Counted from the first letter of the stretch, positions 37,256 through 51,900 are shown. The stretch: DNA of 64,000 nt from Flavobacterium panacis (GCF_024649945.1 NZ_JANKMS010000002.1:558001-622000), one strand, 5' to 3'. A program made the numbers and translations. Notes: a model not told the origin generated them from the sequence alone.

Positions 37256-37285
37256 AAAAGAGACGACCAAATAGTCGTCTCTTTT
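37256..37285. terminator. Bidirectional terminator between convergent genes
   Basis: A perfect 12-bp stem AAAAGAGACGAC / GTCGTCTCTTTT (37256-37267 and 37274-37285) has A-tracts on the left and T-tracts on the right. It serves both the DUF3370-like gene (plus) and the OmpA gene (minus). Confidence 0.85.
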
Positions 37286-37310
37286 TGTTAAGATCTAAAT
37301 CTTTTATTTT

Positions 37311-38936
37311 CTAGTTTGTTTTTGCAGATGCTAAATCTACAGCAGCATCAACTTCTTTTATTACTTCTGGATTCGTAATTACAAATTCGGTTCTTCTGTT
37401 TAACTGATGGTCTGCTTCAGAACAAATAACACCATTTGAACATTTATTTACCAATTCTGTTTCTCCATAACCTTGTGCTTTGATTCTAGTGGCACTAATT
37501 CCATGTTTTACAATCCAGTCTTTAGAAGATTTTGCTCTTCTGTTTGATAAGCCCCAGTTGTACGAATCGCGTGCTCTACTATCGGTATGAGAACCTAAAT
37601 TGATTTCCAATTTTGGATATTTCTGCATAATTCGAACTACTCTTTCAAGCTCTAATTGTGCGTCTGGTCGAATGAACCATTTATCCAAATCAAAATATAT
37701 CGGATTGATTTTGATCATCAACTTACCTCTTACATAAACAAATTCGCTAGAACCTAAGTCTAAATTTAGAGCAAGTTCCAAGTTTGCTTCATTTGTCGAG
37801 GCAAATGTTTTTTCGTCCATATCATAGTAATCTTTTACAGCTGTTACTTTGTATGAAGAATCACAGTTTACTTTAAAATTAAAAACAGCAAATTTATCTG
37901 CGATAGTGCTTTCTACTTTATTGCCTTTTGCATCATATAAAGTTACTAAAGCTCCTGGTAAAAGTGCTTCTGTTTCTTTTTCACGAACGGTTCCTTGAAC
38001 AAATTGGTTACATTTTGCACCAACTAGACTGTTTAATTCTTCAAAAAAGTAGATATCGTCATCCCCTTTTCCGCCCTCTCTGTTAGATGAAAAGTGACCT
38101 GTTTTTTTCCCGTTTTGAAAAACCAAAGAAAAATCGTCTTTTGCACTGTTTATTGGAAAACCTAAATTTACCGCTTCTCCAAATCCTTTGTTATTTTGAA
38201 TTTCAATAGCATAAATATCTAAACCGCCATTTCCGTCTTTCATACCATTTGAAGAATAATAAAGTACATTATTCGAATCAATGTAAGGAAACATTTCGCT
38301 TTTGGTGGTATTTACTTCTGGTCCTAGATTGTATGGTTCGCCATAAGTCCCATCAGTTTTTACATCTACAGCCCAAATATCTGTAAGTCCCATTGAGCCT
38401 GGTCTGTTTGATGTAAAGTACAACTTTGTGTCATCCGAATTTAATGAAGGATGACCTGTATCAAATTGATCACTATTGAATGGTAATTTGGTTATGTTTT
38501 TCCAATTACCATCAGTATCGACATCCGCTTTATACAATTGTATTAAAACCCAGCCTTTTTTATCTGTATGATATTTTTTGCTATTGTAGTTATCTCTAGA
38601 AAAATAAACTGTTTTTAAGTCTTTTGTAAATGTAACATTAGACTCATGCATTTTAGTATTTAAGTCTTTAGAAAACAATTCAGAATCAACTAGTTCACCA
38701 GTAGCTGTTACGGTTGCTTTATAAAGTTCTAAAAAAGGCTGACTATTAAGATACCATTTTGCGTTTCTCGATTGTTTCGTCTTTTTTGATGAAGCGTAAA
38801 TTGCACTGTTTTCACCATAATACGTTACGCCAAAATCAGAATATTTTGTGTTGACGTCAAGATTTCTAATATTATAATTTTGAGAATAAACAACCGCTCC
38901 AAATAACAATATTATAAGTAAAGTAATTTTTTTCAT
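37311..38936 (-). CDS. OmpA-family outer-membrane protein with PD40 and CarboxypepD-like domains
   Basis: A 541-residue protein with a signal peptide (about 1-18). It has WD40-like PD40 strands (about 20-300; FSRDNYN, LYFTSNRPGS, YYSSNG, GHFSSNREGG), a carboxypeptidase-regulatory-like module (about 310-390) and a C-terminal OmpA peptidoglycan-binding domain (about 405-530; YFDLDKWFIRPDA, NLGSHTDSRA, NRRTEFVI). It is the third gene of the trio adhesin-PorP/SprF-OmpA, 14 bp after PorP/SprF. In such trios the OmpA protein is thought to anchor the T9SS accessory complex to the cell wall (family knowledge; role here inferred). Confidence 0.92.
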   Translation of the reverse strand: MKKITLLIILLFGAVVYSQNYNIRNLDVNTKYSDFGVTYYGENSAIYASSKKTKQSRNAKWYLNSQPFLELYKATVTATGELVDSELFSKDLNTKMHESNVTFTKDLKTVYFSRDNYNSKKYHTDKKGWVLIQLYKADVDTDGNWKNITKLPFNSDQFDTGHPSLNSDDTKLYFTSNRPGSMGLTDIWAVDVKTDGTYGEPYNLGPEVNTTKSEMFPYIDSNNVLYYSSNGMKDGNGGLDIYAIEIQNNKGFGEAVNLGFPINSAKDDFSLVFQNGKKTGHFSSNREGGKGDDDIYFFEELNSLVGAKCNQFVQGTVREKETEALLPGALVTLYDAKGNKVESTIADKFAVFNFKVNCDSSYKVTAVKDYYDMDEKTFASTNEANLELALNLDLGSSEFVYVRGKLMIKINPIYFDLDKWFIRPDAQLELERVVRIMQKYPKLEINLGSHTDSRARDSYNWGLSNRRAKSSKDWIVKHGISATRIKAQGYGETELVNKCSNGVICSEADHQLNRRTEFVITNPEVIKEVDAAVDLASAKTN

Positions 38937-38950
38937 ATCTTATTTTTTAT

Positions 38951-39856
38951 TTAGAAGAATCGAGGGCTTTTTATTTTTTTCTTATGCAAATCAAATAATA
39001 TCATAATCTCGTGAGATCCCGAATTAAACACTCCATAATTTGAAGTAGTGTAATCATAAGCATATCCAATTCTCATGTCTTGACTAATATTGTAACCAAC
39101 CATACCGCTGATTGAGTCATCTAATCTAACTGAAACTCCAAACTCTACTTTTTCCTGAACTAATAAGTTTAAATTCAAATCAACTGAAAGTGGTGCTCCC
39201 GGTGCTGCCTTTAACATGGTAGAAGGCTTCAATTTTAAATCCGGATTTAAATCAAACACATAACCGGAAGTAAGGAAATAATGTGTTTTTTCTGAAGCTG
39301 TAGAAGTGATTCCGTTTTTCTTGTCCAAGTATCTTGATTCAATAAAATTCGGTGCAGATAATCCAACATAAAAACGCTCATTGTAATACATCAAACCGAT
39401 ACCAAAATTGGGTGCAATCTGATTTATCGGTTGGTTTAATGGATCAGGATCTACCGTTACAAATTCTCTGATATTTAAGAATGTTGCTCCAGCTTTAAGA
39501 CCAAAAGCAAATTTATCTTCTTCAGAAAGATTTAAGGTATAAGAGAAATCAACGTATGCGTTATCTTCTTTTACAGGTCCGATTTCATCGTGAATAACAG
39601 AGAAACCCAATCCTACATTTTTTCCAACAGGACCATTTATCGACAATGTAGCCGTTTGAGGCGCACCATCTACTCCTACCCATTGCGTTCTTCCTAAAAT
39701 ACCAATACTTGTAAATCCTTTTGAACCAGCGTAGGCAGGATTTATAATATTCATGTTATACATGTATTGTGTATACTGAGGATCTTGTTGAGCAAAAATT
39801 GTACTAGTGGAAAATATCAAAACAAAAAATCCAATTAGTATTTTAATTTTTTTCAT
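38951..39856 (-). CDS. T9SS-associated PorP/SprF family outer-membrane protein
   Basis: A 301-residue protein with a signal peptide (about 1-22) and the family opening QQDPQYTQYMYNMNIINPAYAG. A beta-barrel of about 14 strands follows, ending in DLHKKKIKSPRFF. In Flavobacterium johnsoniae, SprF is needed for secretion of its partner adhesin SprB, a type B T9SS substrate. The gene lies immediately downstream of the giant type B substrate and upstream of an OmpA gene, the same arrangement, so it probably serves as the dedicated secretion partner of the 4349-residue protein. Confidence 0.92.
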   Translation of the reverse strand: MKKIKILIGFFVLIFSTSTIFAQQDPQYTQYMYNMNIINPAYAGSKGFTSIGILGRTQWVGVDGAPQTATLSINGPVGKNVGLGFSVIHDEIGPVKEDNAYVDFSYTLNLSEEDKFAFGLKAGATFLNIREFVTVDPDPLNQPINQIAPNFGIGLMYYNERFYVGLSAPNFIESRYLDKKNGITSTASEKTHYFLTSGYVFDLNPDLKLKPSTMLKAAPGAPLSVDLNLNLLVQEKVEFGVSVRLDDSISGMVGYNISQDMRIGYAYDYTTSNYGVFNSGSHEIMILFDLHKKKIKSPRFF

Positions 39857-39879
39857 AAAAACGAGTTTAATTTTTAAAA

Positions 39880-39908
39880 GGAGAGAAGATTATTAACCTC
39901 TTCTCTCC
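39880..39908 (-). terminator. Hairpin between the giant adhesin and PorP/SprF genes
   Basis: GGAGAGAAG (39880-39888) pairs with CTTCTCTCC (39900-39908) around an 11-nt loop; on the minus strand TTTTAAAAATT follows. It is a likely partial terminator that would set the ratio between the adhesin transcript and its two partners. Confidence 0.5.
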
Positions 39909-39920
39909 CTAAAGAATTGT

Positions 39921-42900
39921 TTATTTTTTTAAGTATATCCAGCCTGTTTGTGGCTTTCTTTCGTCATTGTTGAAATGAATAGTGTAGAAATAAGTTCCAG
40001 CTGGAACTGTTTCTCCTGAAACATTCATTCTTCCTGTAGAATAACCATCCCACCATAATGGCGTTTTAAATTTGTCACCATTGTGTTTGTACTTGTAAAC
40101 AAGGTTACCGTATCTGTTTACGATTTCCATACTAAAGTTTGGATATAATACTTGTAAATGCTCAATTTCAAAAACATCATTTATACCGTCACCGTTTGGA
40201 GTAAATCCTTCTGGGATCAATAAAGAAACCTGAGGTTCTAATGTTACAGCGTCTTGATCATCTTCCTGTAGTTTATTATTTCCAGGTGTAGAATCGATAT
40301 CCATTTCATTTGCTGCGATAACTTCTGCAACGTTTGTGAAATCACCTACCGGCAATACATAAGCCGTTACTTTTAATGTTTCTACCCCATTGATTCCAAT
40401 AGTTCCTACTTGCCATATTCCAGTAACTTCATTGTAATTTCCTGTTGTTGTTACAGCACTTAAGAATTTGTAACCTGATGGAAGCAAATCTTTAACCTGA
40501 ACACCTGTTCCTCTACTTGGTCCTTTGTTTGATAATGTTATTGTAAATTCAACATTAGTTTCAGCAATTGGTTTTAAGATATCAGCTTCTTTAGTCAATT
40601 CTAAATCTATTATCGCTATCGGAGTTGCAGTGATACAGCTTTGATTATTTGCTGGATCAATATCTGTTTGATGCAATGCTTTTATACTTGCACAGTTTTG
40701 ATAATTACCTGACTCGTTAACAATAACATCAACAATCAAAATCTCTGTTTCTCCGTTTAAGATCTTACTCACTTTCCAGTCACCTGTTACGTAATCATAA
40801 ATTCCTTTTGTAGAACTATAATTTACAAATGTGTAACCTGACGGAAGTAAATCTGATACCACAACATTTGTTGCATCTATATCTCCATTATTTGTTAATA
40901 GAATTTCGAATGAGATCTCAGAATTTACTTTTGGACTCGTATTATTTTTCAGGATAGTCTTAACAATTGCCAAGTCTACAGATTGATTAGGCGCTGCCGA
41001 TGCACAAGCATAATCATCTTCTGAAACATTTCCGTTACCTGGAGTAGAATCAATATCTGGTTCATTTGCTTTAGTAATTTCTGCACAGTTCATGTAATCT
41101 CCATTATCTAGAACTTTAACATCAACTAATAAAACTGCAGTATTTCCTGTTTCTACAAAACCTACTTTCCAAAGACCTGTTGCAGGACTGTATGTACCAA
41201 TAGTCGAGCTGTAGTTGATAAATTTATATCCAGAAGGAATTAAATCTACTACTTCTACTCCCGTTGCTTTTGTAGGTCCGTCGTTCATTACTCTTACTTC
41301 AAAAGTAATGACATCACCTACAGCTGGATTGGTAACATTTCCAACAATTTCTTTCGTTAAACTCAAGTCTATGTATGCTGTTGGCACAATCGCAACACTA
41401 CCAATGTTATTCGCTGGATTAGAATCTGCCTGATCCGCTTTTACCGCACTAGTTGTGTTTGTTATTGTTGTACCGTAAGTTCCTGTATTGACTTTTGCAT
41501 CAATTGTAAGCGTTGCAACAGCACCATTTACAAGATTACCAATTGTCCATAATCCTGAACCATTGTTGTAATTTCCAGCCGAAACTACGTCACTTGCGTA
41601 AGTAACTCCTACTGGTAATTTGTCCACTAAACTTACATTGGTTGCATCACTAGCACCATTGTTTGTTACTGTTATTGTATAACGAATAGTTTCACCTTCG
41701 TTTGGTCTAGCGTTATTAACTGTTTTAACAACTGCTAAATCTAAATTTGTAACCGTTATGGTTTCAGTAGGATCATCAGGGGTTCTATTCGTATCAAATT
41801 GATCTTGCGTATTAGATACAGTGTTTGTTAATACATTTCCTCCCTGATCTAATCCTACCAATACTTTAATTTCGATAGATCCTTCTTCACCTGGCTGTAA
41901 TGTTCCTACTGTCCAGTTTGGAGTTGTCCATACTCCTTTTCCTGGAGTAGCTGAAACAAAGGTTAAACCAGCTGGCAGATCATCTTTAACTACCAAGTTC
42001 GTTACTAATGTTGTTCCTTTATTGGTTACTGTAACGGTATAGGTTACTGTTTCTCCAATGTTTGGTGTGCTGTTATTAACTACTTTAGTCAATACTACAT
42101 CAGCACCATTTTGAACTACAATTGTTTCTGTTAAATCATCGCCAACAGTTGTTGGATCTGATTGATCACCTTTGGCAGCAGTAGTTGTATTTACAATTGT
42201 TTTTCCTGCTGATCCAGAGTTGATTATTACATTAATATCTAAAACTTTAGTTGCTCCATTTGCAAGATCTCCTATCGTCCATATACCAGAACCGTAATTA
42301 TAGTCAGCTCCCTGATTGTTGCTTACATACGTAACTCCAATTGGAAGAATGTCTGTTAAACGAACTCCAGTCGCATTACTTGGACCGTTATTAGTCACTT
42401 TTATGCTGTAAGTAATGGTTTCTCCCTCACTTGGGTTCGATTTACTTACTGTTTTTTCAGTTACTAAGTCTGAACTTGTCACAATAATTGGCTCTGTTAA
42501 ATCATCTCCAACAGTTGTCGGATCTGATTCATTACCTGCTGCAGGCGTAACTGTATTAATGATCGGTGTCTGACTTGGCGTTCCTGCCGCAGTAACTCTT
42601 GCATTAATTAATAAAGTTGCAGAAGATCCAATATTTATATTTCCAATACTCCACTGTCCTCCAGTATATGTATTTACTGTTCCTCCAGTTGCAACATGCG
42701 ATACATAAGCTAATCCTGCTGGTAAGTTATCTGTTAAACTTACTCCTGTAGCTGTGCTTGGACCATTGTTTACAACTGTTATAGTATACTGTACAATATC
42801 TCCTTGATTTGGATTTGATTTATCAACTGTTTTTGTTGTAACCAAATCAACTATTTTCACTGGAACAACTGTAACATCTGACTGATCAATTTCATTCGGT

Positions 42901-45900
42901 GTGTTGTTTCCGTGAATAATACCATTTGGATCTAATTGATCTACTTTAGTAACTTCAGCAATATTGGTATAATTTCCTGTCGCATTAATTCTTGCTATTA
43001 TAGTTAATGTTGCTGTTGAAGCATTTGTTAAGCTTCCTAAATTCCATAATCCGTTTGATGAATTATATGTTCCAGTGTTAGGCGTTGCGCTAACGAAGCT
43101 AAATCCGCTTGGCAATTTATCTACGACGTTAATACCTGTAGCATCACTTGGCCCGTTATTTACTACCGAAACTAAAAATTCAACATTATCACCAATTCTA
43201 TGAGGCGCTGCTGTTACAATTGTTTTTGTAAGAGCGATCTCAGCTAACCCGTTTACAGTGTCAGTATCCGTTTGACTATTATTAGTAGTATTAGGATCTT
43301 GAACTGATGATGATGCACTTGCAGTATTTACAATCTGACCTGTATAGTTACTTGGAACTGCAATTGTTACTGTATAGGTAACTGTTTCACCAACATTTAT
43401 ACTATTAATTGTTGCATTAGCAGCCGTAATATCTCCACTACCATTCGCATTTGGCACTATTGTTCCTCCTGTTCCTACAGCAGACCATGTTGTTACTGCT
43501 TCAAGTATTGGATCTGTGATATCATCTAACACCACTACGTTTGTAGCTACTGCTGGACCATTATTTTTAACTGTTATAGTATAAACACTATTTGTTCCAG
43601 GAACATATTTATCTTTATTATCCGTTTTAGTAACCACTAAATCTGCCTGCGGTATTACTCTAATAGTTATTAAACTATTATTAGACAGATTACCTTCATG
43701 ATCTTTAACATTATAATTGATTGGAGTAGGATCTGTAATGAAACCAGAATTTGGTGTAAATGTTACTCTTCCATTTACTAAATCTACATTCCATCTTCCT
43801 TCTCCAGGAATTGTTATACTTGTAATGTCTCCACTTGGATCCTGAACAATGTTGGTTCCATTTCCAGGATTAACCAAACTTACTGTCGTTGGATCTACTA
43901 AATCTCCCGTAGTATCGTTAGCTATAACATCAACCACTACTGGTGTATTAATAGGGTTTCCTATTGATAAATCAGGTGAAGTAGTTGGAGCGTAATCTAT
44001 TGTTATAGTAGCTACGTTTGAACTATTTCCTTGATTATCTTTTATTGTATAATTAATTACAGGCGGATCAATTGTGTATCCTGCTTCTGGAGTAAATGTT
44101 ACATTTCCAAGAGCATCTGCAATCCAAGTACCAACTCCTGATACAGAAACTTCTCTCGGAGATACTTGAACACCTCCAAAAACACTTGTTGCATCTAGTA
44201 CTACTGTTGCTACATCAACTGTATCTCCTGTAGTATCATTTACAGCAACATTTATTGCCACTGGCTGACCTGGAGTACCAGGTGTTGTATTTCTATCGTT
44301 TGTAGCAACTGGTACATAATCAATTGTTACTGTTGCATTATTAGAAATATTGCCATCATTATCCTTCACATTATATTGAATAGGTGTAGGATCTTTGTGG
44401 AATGTTGGTAATGGTGTAAATGTAATTGCACCAGTTACTGGATTAACACTCCATTTTCCTTCGTTTGGAACATCAAAACTTGTAGTTCCTTTTGAATCTG
44501 TAACGATAGCAGTAGCTCCAGCAGGATTCAATAATCGAACTGTTGAAGGATCGATTGTTCCATCAGGATCTGCATCTACTCCAGAACCGTTATTTGCTAG
44601 TGGATTTACAGTAACCGCTGTGTTTACTGGATTTCCACTACTTAAATCATTATATGCTACTGGCGCCTGAGCGATATAAGTTACTGTTATGGTAGCAGTA
44701 TCACTCAATCCAGTTTGTGTTTCTGTTAATTTATAAACTATTGGTGTTGGATTTGATGTAAATCCTACTTGTGGTGTAAATACAATTAAACCAGTTGCTG
44801 GATCGTAATTCCAAGTTCCTTCTCCTGGCACTGTCAATGTTGTTTCTACACCAGGTGTACTAGGATTTAAATCCACAATAGTATTTGTTGGAGTTGCCAG
44901 AGTTCCATCTCCTAATCTATCATTTGTTAGAATATTTAATGGCGTTGATGGCTGATTTGTTGTATTACCATTGCTAATATCATTCGCAGCAGTTGGTGGT
45001 AAACTAACTACAATTGTTTCCTCTAAATCATCTCCTACTGTTGTTGGATCAGTTTGATCACCTTTAGCTGCAGTTGTGGTATTAACGATAGTTAAACCTT
45101 TAGTACCTGCGTTTACTTTTACAGTAATTTCTAAAGTAGCTGTACTATTAACTGCTAAGTTCCCAAGAGTCCATACTCCAGAAGCACGGTTATAATTTCC
45201 TGTAGTAACGGTATGACTTTCATATGTCAAACCTGCAGGGATAATATCTGTTAAACTTACATTTGTAGCATTAGTCGGTCCACCATTATTAGTAACAACT
45301 ATATTGTATTTAATAGTGTCTCCTTCATTTGGTCGTGAAGCAGATATTCCTGCAACAGTCACAGCTGAAACCGTTTTTACAGTTACTAAATCTGCTACAT
45401 TAACCGGCGTAACGATTACAGTACTTTGATCATTCTCTAATGGATTATTATTTCCAGGAATTGAATTCGGATCAAATTGGTCTGAGCCTGTTACTTCCGC
45501 AACATTGTTATAAATTCCTGTTGCTAATACTCTGGCAGTAATTCTTAAACTAGCGTTTGCTTGATTTGCTAAACTTCCAACTGACCAACCACCAGAATTA
45601 CTATCGTATGTTCCTACTGAAGGAATTGCGCTTACGAATGCATAACCAGATGGTAATTTATCAGTAACAACAACACCCGTTGCATCGCTAGGTCCGTTGT
45701 TTGTTACAACTATATCAAATATGGCATTTTCACCAACATTTGGAGATGCATTTACTACTGTTTTTACTAAGCTTAAATCTGCAATGGCTCTTGGAGTACT
45801 AGAAACTGAACTTGTATTATCAGTAGGATTTCCATCATTTTCTGTACTCGTTGCTGTTGCTGTATTAAGGTAAATACCTGTTGGATTTACAGTAGCAGAA

Positions 45901-48900
45901 ATATTTAAAGTTCTTTTTGCTCCAACTGGCAAATTACCAATTGTCCAGTTACCAGAAGTACGATCATAACTATTTGCCGAATCATCACTTACCCAGGTAT
46001 AACCAGTAGGCAATCCATCATTTACAACTACTGTTGTAGCATCGCTCGGTCCATTATTTACAACTTCAATTGTAAATACCACTGTAGATCCTACATCTGG
46101 AGTTGCGTTATTTATTCTCTTCACTACTGCAAGATTCACTAATGGTGAAGGTGTAGTAGTTACTGTTGAAAAATCATCTCCAGTTCCATCATTTGGTGTA
46201 GAATCTGGATCTAATTGATCACTTGCTATAACTTCGGCATTATTAACATAACTACCGTTTTGTAAAACTTTAGCTGTTATCTGAATTGTTTCTGTAGTAT
46301 TGGCAATAATTGGTCTTGAAACTGTCCAATCTCCTGTAGTTCTGTTATACAGACCTGCAGTTGAAGCCGCATTAACAAACTCGTAACCAGAAGGCAATAA
46401 ATCTCTAATTACAACTCCAGTAGCACTACTTGGACCTGCATTTGAAACTGCAATAGTAAAGACAACATTATCGCCTACTTTTGGAGCAGTTACATCAACA
46501 ATTTTACTAACTGATAAATCAGCAATTTGTATAGGAGTTACAATAACTTCACTTTGATCATCTTCTGTCGCATCATTATTTCCTGGAGTAGAATCGCTAT
46601 CCACTTCATTAGTTCCTGTAACTTCTGCTACGTTATTGTAATTACCTGTTGGCAACACTCTAGCCTGAATAGTTAAAGTAGCTGTCGTATTTGTCAAAGT
46701 TCCTACTGTCCAAGAACCTGAAACATTGTTATAACTTCCCACAGATGGAATTGCACTAACAAATGAATATCCAGATGGCAGTTTATCTGTAACCACTACT
46801 CCAGTTGCATCACTTGGTCCAGCATTTCTTACCGTAATAGTGAAAGTTACAACATCATTAACATTAGGCGTAGCATTATTAACTGCTTTGGTTAAACTCA
46901 AATCCACTAATGGACCACGAGAAATGGTTACCTGATCCTGATCATCTTCTTCTAAAACATTATTATTAGGAATTGAATTTGAATCGGTTTCATTAGCCCT
47001 AATTACCTCAGCAACATTGGTGTAATTTCCTGTCGCATTTACTGTTGCTCTAACAGTTAAAACCGCTGTTGCTCCATTTGCTATATCTCCAATAGTCCAT
47101 AATCCTGTTCCGCTAGCGTAAGTTCCTATTGAAGGTGCCGCACTGACAAAAGTGTAACCGCTAGGAAGTAAATCTCTAACTTCTACTCCAGTTGCATTAC
47201 TTGGGCCTGCATTTGAAACTCTTACTGTAAACACAACATCTGATCCTGCTAAAGGACTAATATTATCTACTGATTTAGTTAATGATAAATTAATTAAAGC
47301 TGTCGGAACAGTAGTTACAGTCGAAGTATTATTCGCAGGGTTTGGATCTGTCGTAGTTGCTGTTACTTGAGCTGTATTTCTATATTCATTAGCTGTTCCT
47401 GTTATAGGTTTTACTTTAGCTATAATATCTAAATATTCTGTTTTTCCGTTAAAAACACTTCCTGAAAGTGTCCAGTTTCCTGTACTTGCGTTATAAGATC
47501 CTGAAGTAGAAGTGTAGCTTACAAAAGTATATCCTGATGGAAGTAAATCATTTACAATTACTCCTATTGCGTCACTTGGTCCAGCATTTCTTAATTCAAT
47601 GGTAAACTTAACATTATCTCCTACTCTTGGAGCAACAACATCTACAGTTTTAATAACTGATAAATCAGCTAATTGATTTGGTGTAATAACTACTTGTTGT
47701 TGATCATCTTCTGATGCATTATTATTTCCAGGTGTTGAATCTGGATCAAATTCGTTAGCATGTACTACTTCTGCAACATTTCTATAATCACCAGTTGCAT
47801 TTATTCTCGCAACAACAGTTAATACTGCCGAAGCGCCTCTATTTATATTTCCAATATTCCATGAACCCGTAGTATTAGAATATGTTCCTGTACTCGTATG
47901 ATTTACATAAGTATAGCCTGTAGGTAAATAATCCATTACATTGACTGAAGTTGCAGTACTTGGTCCAGCATTAGTAACTGTTACAGTGAAGGTAACATTG
48001 CTACCAACATTATATGGACCTGCACTTACCGTTTTGGTCAAACTTAAATCTGCAATTGCTCTTGGAGTACTAGAAGCGCTACTTGTATTGTTAGCAGGAT
48101 TAGAATCTGTCTCAATACTCGTTACAGTTGCAGTATTAACATAATTTCCAATTGCATTTACTGTAGCAGTAATGGTCAAAGTAGCTCTTGCTCCATTTGC
48201 TAAGTTTCCTATAGTCCATGCACCAGACCCATTGCTATAACTTCCTCCAGCAGCACTTACAAACGTGTAACCATTCGGTAAAATATCATTTGCAATTACT
48301 CCTGTAGCATTACTAGGTCCGTTATTTACAACTTGAATCGTAAATTGAACATTTGTTCCTACGTCTGGCGTAGCATTATTTATTTGTTTCGTTATCGCTA
48401 AATCAACATTTGGTGTTGGAGTCAGCGTTAAAGAATCCTGATCATCCTCTGCAGGATCATTATTATTTGGTGTTGAATTTGGATCAATTTGATCGCTTGC
48501 TGTTATCTGAGCCGTATTGGTGTATTCATTAGCAGCTCCTGTTGCAGCATTAACTCTGGCTTTGTAAGTCAAGTTTAATGTAGCTCCATTTACAACTGAT
48601 AATCCAGTCCAGTTTATTGCATTTCCTCCAGCATTAAAATTCCCTTGATTAGAAACACTTCCTGTAACTAAAGCAAAACCAGCTGGTAAATTATCTCTTA
48701 CTGCAATTCCAGTTGCATCACGGTTTCCGTTGTTTCTAACAGCAACAGTAAAAGTTACAATATCTCCTACTCTTGGTGTCGCAATATCAGCTGTTTTGGT
48801 TAGACTTAAATCAGTCTGTCCCACTAATGTAATTTCTACAGTATCAGAATCTACAGCACAAGAACCATTAGAAACAGTATATTTAAATACATATTTACCT

Positions 48901-51900
48901 GGAATAGTTCCTGCAATTTGCGTAGTCGGACTGTTAACATCTAAAATAACCGGAGTATTTGGTCCTGATACAAATGACCATGTCCCTGTATTTGGTGCAG
49001 GATCTGTTGCTGCCATTGTAACCGCACTATATTCGCCTAATGTTTGGTCTGGGCCTGCATTTACAGATGCAATAGCTGGATTAATTGTAACCAACATTGT
49101 ATCTTCTAAATTACATCCTCCACCATTAGAACTTGACCATTTAAATTCGTAAGTTCCATTTGCAAGACCTGACACGGTAGATTGAGCACTAAATCTATTA
49201 GAAAAAAGAGCTGTTGTTGGCCCTGAAACTTGACTCCATGTTCCTGTTCCTGGGTTAACAGGATTAGCATTCATTACTGCGGTAGTAGCATTACATAAAT
49301 TCTGGTCAGGACCAGCGTTTGCTGGCGTTGGAGGTGCTCCTGTAAAAGTAATATTCACAGTATCTGAACTTGGCGCACAAATAGGACCATTTCTTACTGT
49401 CCAAGTAAAAGTATAAGTTCCTACCGGCAATAAATATGGGTTAGCAATTGATAATGTCGATTTTGGATTATTTGGACTATCAATGATAATTCCAGTTGTA
49501 GATGGCCCCGAAGTTAATGCCCATGTTCCAATTCCTCTTGTAGGTGCTTCAGCGTCAAGTTGAGTCGCTAACTGACAAGCACTTTGATCTGCGCCAGCGT
49601 TAGCTGTACTTGGAGGTGAATAAGCATTTATTCTAACAACGTCACTTAAGTTAGTACAGCTGCCATTACTAGCTGTCCATTGAAAAATGTATAATCCTTC
49701 TGTTAAACCATTAACTGCTGTAGTATTAGAATTTGGTGAAACTATTGTTCCTCCTGCTGGTCCACTTACCTTTGTCCATCTACCAGTTCCAGAAGTAATT
49801 AAATTACCACTTAAATTAATTGAATTTCCACCCGATAAACAAATGTCTTGGTCAATTCCTGCATTAGGTGTTGTTGGTAAAGCGCTATTTGCCACTGTCA
49901 TTGTATCGCTACTCGCGCCACAAGTTCCAGCATCTGCACTTGATATGCTATATTGAAAAGTATAATTTCCAGGTATAATTGTAGCTTTCGCTGTAGAAGC
50001 AGAAAGCGCTGTAATTGTTGCACCAGTTCCTGAAGTTACAGACCATGTTCCTGTAGATCCTTTTGTACCTTGCAAAATAATTTCAGTTGCATTACAAAGA
50101 GTCTGATCTGGCCCCGCATCTGCAGGAGCATTTACATTTATTGTTAAATCTGCAGTCGATGTTGCACATGCCGCTCCATTTGTACTAGACCATCTTAATA
50201 CATAAGTTCCTGTTGTAAGTCCTGAAACTGCAGTATTTCCGCTATTTACGTCAGCAAATACTGGATTGTTTGGACCGGAAACAACCTGCCAGGTTCCTAT
50301 TCCAGCTGTAATTGTATTTCCATTTAAAATTGTAGATGTTGTACATACTGTAAGTGGTGAGCTTGCAACTGCTGCAATTGTTGGCGGCAAGCTTACTTTA
50401 AAACTTACTTCACTTGAAGCCGAATTACAAGCTCCGCTGTTAACTACCCATTTAAAAACATAGTTACCAGATGCTAAATTAGTAAAGACTGCTTTTGGAT
50501 CGTGTACATCTGAAATTGTCCAAGAACTTTTTCCTGAAACCTGAACCCATGTTCCTACTAAACCTGGGGTAAGGGTATTTGCATCCATCCTAACACTATT
50601 ACCAGAACTATCAGTACAAACATCCTGATTAACTCCCGCAACAGAAGTTGGTGTTGCTGCTATAGTAAGCGTTGTAGTGTCTGAAAAAGTTGAACAGCTA
50701 AGATCAGCGGTTGAAGTTGTCCATCGGAATGTATAAATTCCATCTGTTAATCCTGTCAGATTAGCATTAGGACTATTAGGATTATCAAAAACAGCTGTCG
50801 ATGGTCCTGAATCCTGAGTCCATGTACCCGTTGTACCCGTTGCAGGAGCAGTTGCTGCTAATTGAGCTGTAGTTGTTCCTGAAGGCAGACATCCGTCTGA
50901 ACCTGCATTTGCAGGAGATGGAGAAAATGTAGTCGTAGTGTTTATTACGACATCACTAAATGACGGAGCGCAATCTAAAGCAGCACTTGTAACCGTCCAT
51001 CTAAAAGTATAAGTACTACCTTCCAACATTCCGTTTACATAAGTTTGCGGACTAGTTGCATCGACTATTGAAGCTGGCGTACCTGCCACTTGTGTCCATT
51101 GTCCAGTCTGTCCCTCTACTAATGAATTTGCATTCAGTAAGTAACTACCTGCACATACTGTAACTGGTGTTGAGCCTGCATTTGCATCAGGCCCTTCAGA
51201 CACTGTAATCGAGGTTTCGCTAAAAGCATCAACCGCGTTTACTCCACCTGTGATATTCCATCTAAAAACATACACTCCAGGACTTAAACCACTCACATTA
51301 GGATTGTAATTATTTATATTATCAAAAACAGCTGTATTAGGACCACTTACTTGAGACCAATAACCTGACAAACCAGCTGTTGTCATTAAATCAGGATTAT
51401 TACCTGATAATTGAGTTGTTTTAACACCACAAAGCAAGGCAACTCGCGTACCTGCATTTGCTGGTTCAGGACTTAATGAAACCACAACTTTAAGATCAGC
51501 AAAAGCCTCAGAACACCCCGTAGCAAAACTACCATCTGTGTATCTTCTTACTCTAAAAGTGTAGGTTCCTGGCTTTGATAAACCTGAAAAACTAAAACTA
51601 CTTCCATTAAAACTTGTATTAGGTGTAACACCTGCTGGGCCATTTACAAAAATAGCTTGGTCTGCATTGCCACCACTAAAACTCATTGGAACACTTCCTG
51701 AAGTATTGTTAACTGGCAAAACAAAAGTACTGTCCCCATTATTTAATATAAGACTTGTTGGACTGCTTACATAACGTACTGTAAAAGTAGATTGTGTTCG
51801 ACAATTTGGATTAACTGCACTATTTCCTAGAATTCTATATACAAAAGTATAATTTGAAGTAGTATTAAAATTTAATCCTGTAATTTGTGTAGTTGGACTG

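Noticed and set aside
41215..50463. Several plus-strand open frames opposite the giant gene
   Set aside because: Val/Thr/Pro-rich shadows of the repeat codons on the other strand, with no promoters and no domain.
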